64,000 nucleotides of DNA from Pseudaminobacter salicylatoxidans (GTDB lineage Bacteria; Pseudomonadota; Alphaproteobacteria; Rhizobiales; Rhizobiaceae), in NCBI RefSeq assembly GCF_003148475.1, contig NZ_QGGG01000005.1, forward strand, positions 246,497-310,496, read 5' to 3'. Shown piece after piece: positions 63,740 to 64,000 of the stretch. The first letter of the stretch is position 1, and the number at the start of each line of letters is the position of its first letter. Position numbers and translations under genes: made by a program. The notes below the pieces were generated by a model. It searched no databases, was not told the DNA's origin, and was given only the letters and a program-made list of their open reading frames with translations.

Positions 63740-64000
63740 AACACGAATGGTTCGCGCAGGATTCGGCAGAAGGCCGTGTTTATATTTCGGACTACGGCCG
63801 GAGCCCTGCTGAAAAGCGGACTAAAGTCAATCTGCCCGGTCGTCACCACCGTTATCGCCGACGCCGGCCACGAAAGCAGGAAGCCCGCTCAGGCGCTGGC
63901 CTAGCGCGGTTCACGGCTTGATTGAATCGTCAGGATTCCCTGTTTGCTGATTTTGTGATTCAAGATGGTGGCTGGAATGGAGGCCAGCATCTGATGATCG
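63740..64000. other. Window end, nothing recognised
   Basis: 261 bases with only short overlapping frames. A gene entering from outside cannot be ruled out. Confidence 0.25.

Overview
The window is a GC-rich bacterial chromosome segment. Protein families (thiGEF, acetone carboxylase, ChoX-like and NMT1-type binding proteins, ECF41 sigma factor, RsmJ, autotransporter) and codon use point to an alphaproteobacterium, most likely Hyphomicrobiales of the Mesorhizobium/Phyllobacteriaceae kind. This is inference, since no rRNA or tRNA gene is present to fix it.

Layout. 1-1861: end of a thiamine operon (thiG-thiE-thiF). 1944-3714: an I78-type lipoprotein inhibitor, then an AhpD-like protein and ECF41 sigma factor pair with a recognisable ECF41 promoter. 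4222-5949: a beta-solenoid membrane protein. 6411-11225: AbgT transporter, M20 peptidase and SLC13/TrkA-C permease. 11242-12841: an RND pump remnant, a DUF1269 protein and a double-Kazal lipoprotein. 13153-22166: an AraC regulator and a large autotransporter, separated by an IS3-family element (14383-17874) whose transposase gene is itself interrupted by a 2.25-kb group II intron (14868-17120). 22321-26675: a GntR-controlled operon (orphan peptide-binding protein, aspartoacylase-like deacylase, threonine aldolase). 26958-28261: rsmJ and rluA. 28334-35960: acetone carboxylase (acxABC) with a divergent LuxR regulator, an SDR and a ChoX-like binding protein. 36122-38745: ArsR/SRPBCC pair and a YeeE/YedE transporter. 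38746-40257: gene debris, including an acetolactate-synthase-like fragment. 40319-46244: LysR regulator divergent from an AfuABC/2-AEP-type ABC importer operon that carries an inositol-monophosphatase-family gene.

46816-56686 is the most interesting part. It is a catabolic cluster with a DapA-like lyase, a cytoplasmic FG-GAP propeller protein, two shikimate-dehydrogenase-like enzymes with altered substrate motifs, a xylose-isomerase-like TIM barrel protein, an NMT1-type ABC importer with two permeases, and an IclR regulator. A near-identical 24-bp element lies in front of the IclR gene and in the divergent promoter at the other end, so the cluster looks like one regulon for an unassigned, perhaps cyclic polyol or hydroaromatic, substrate.

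57000-60535 is a decayed pyruvate-dehydrogenase-type operon (E1 fragment, frameshifted E2, E3 with a frameshift) next to an IS110-type remnant. 60692-64000 holds a rhodanese-like exported protein with a clear terminator, a thermonuclease remnant, a methyltransferase and a truncated GGDEF frame. At least nine broken genes lie in this window, so it is a fluid accessory region; some single-base frameshifts could also be sequencing errors.
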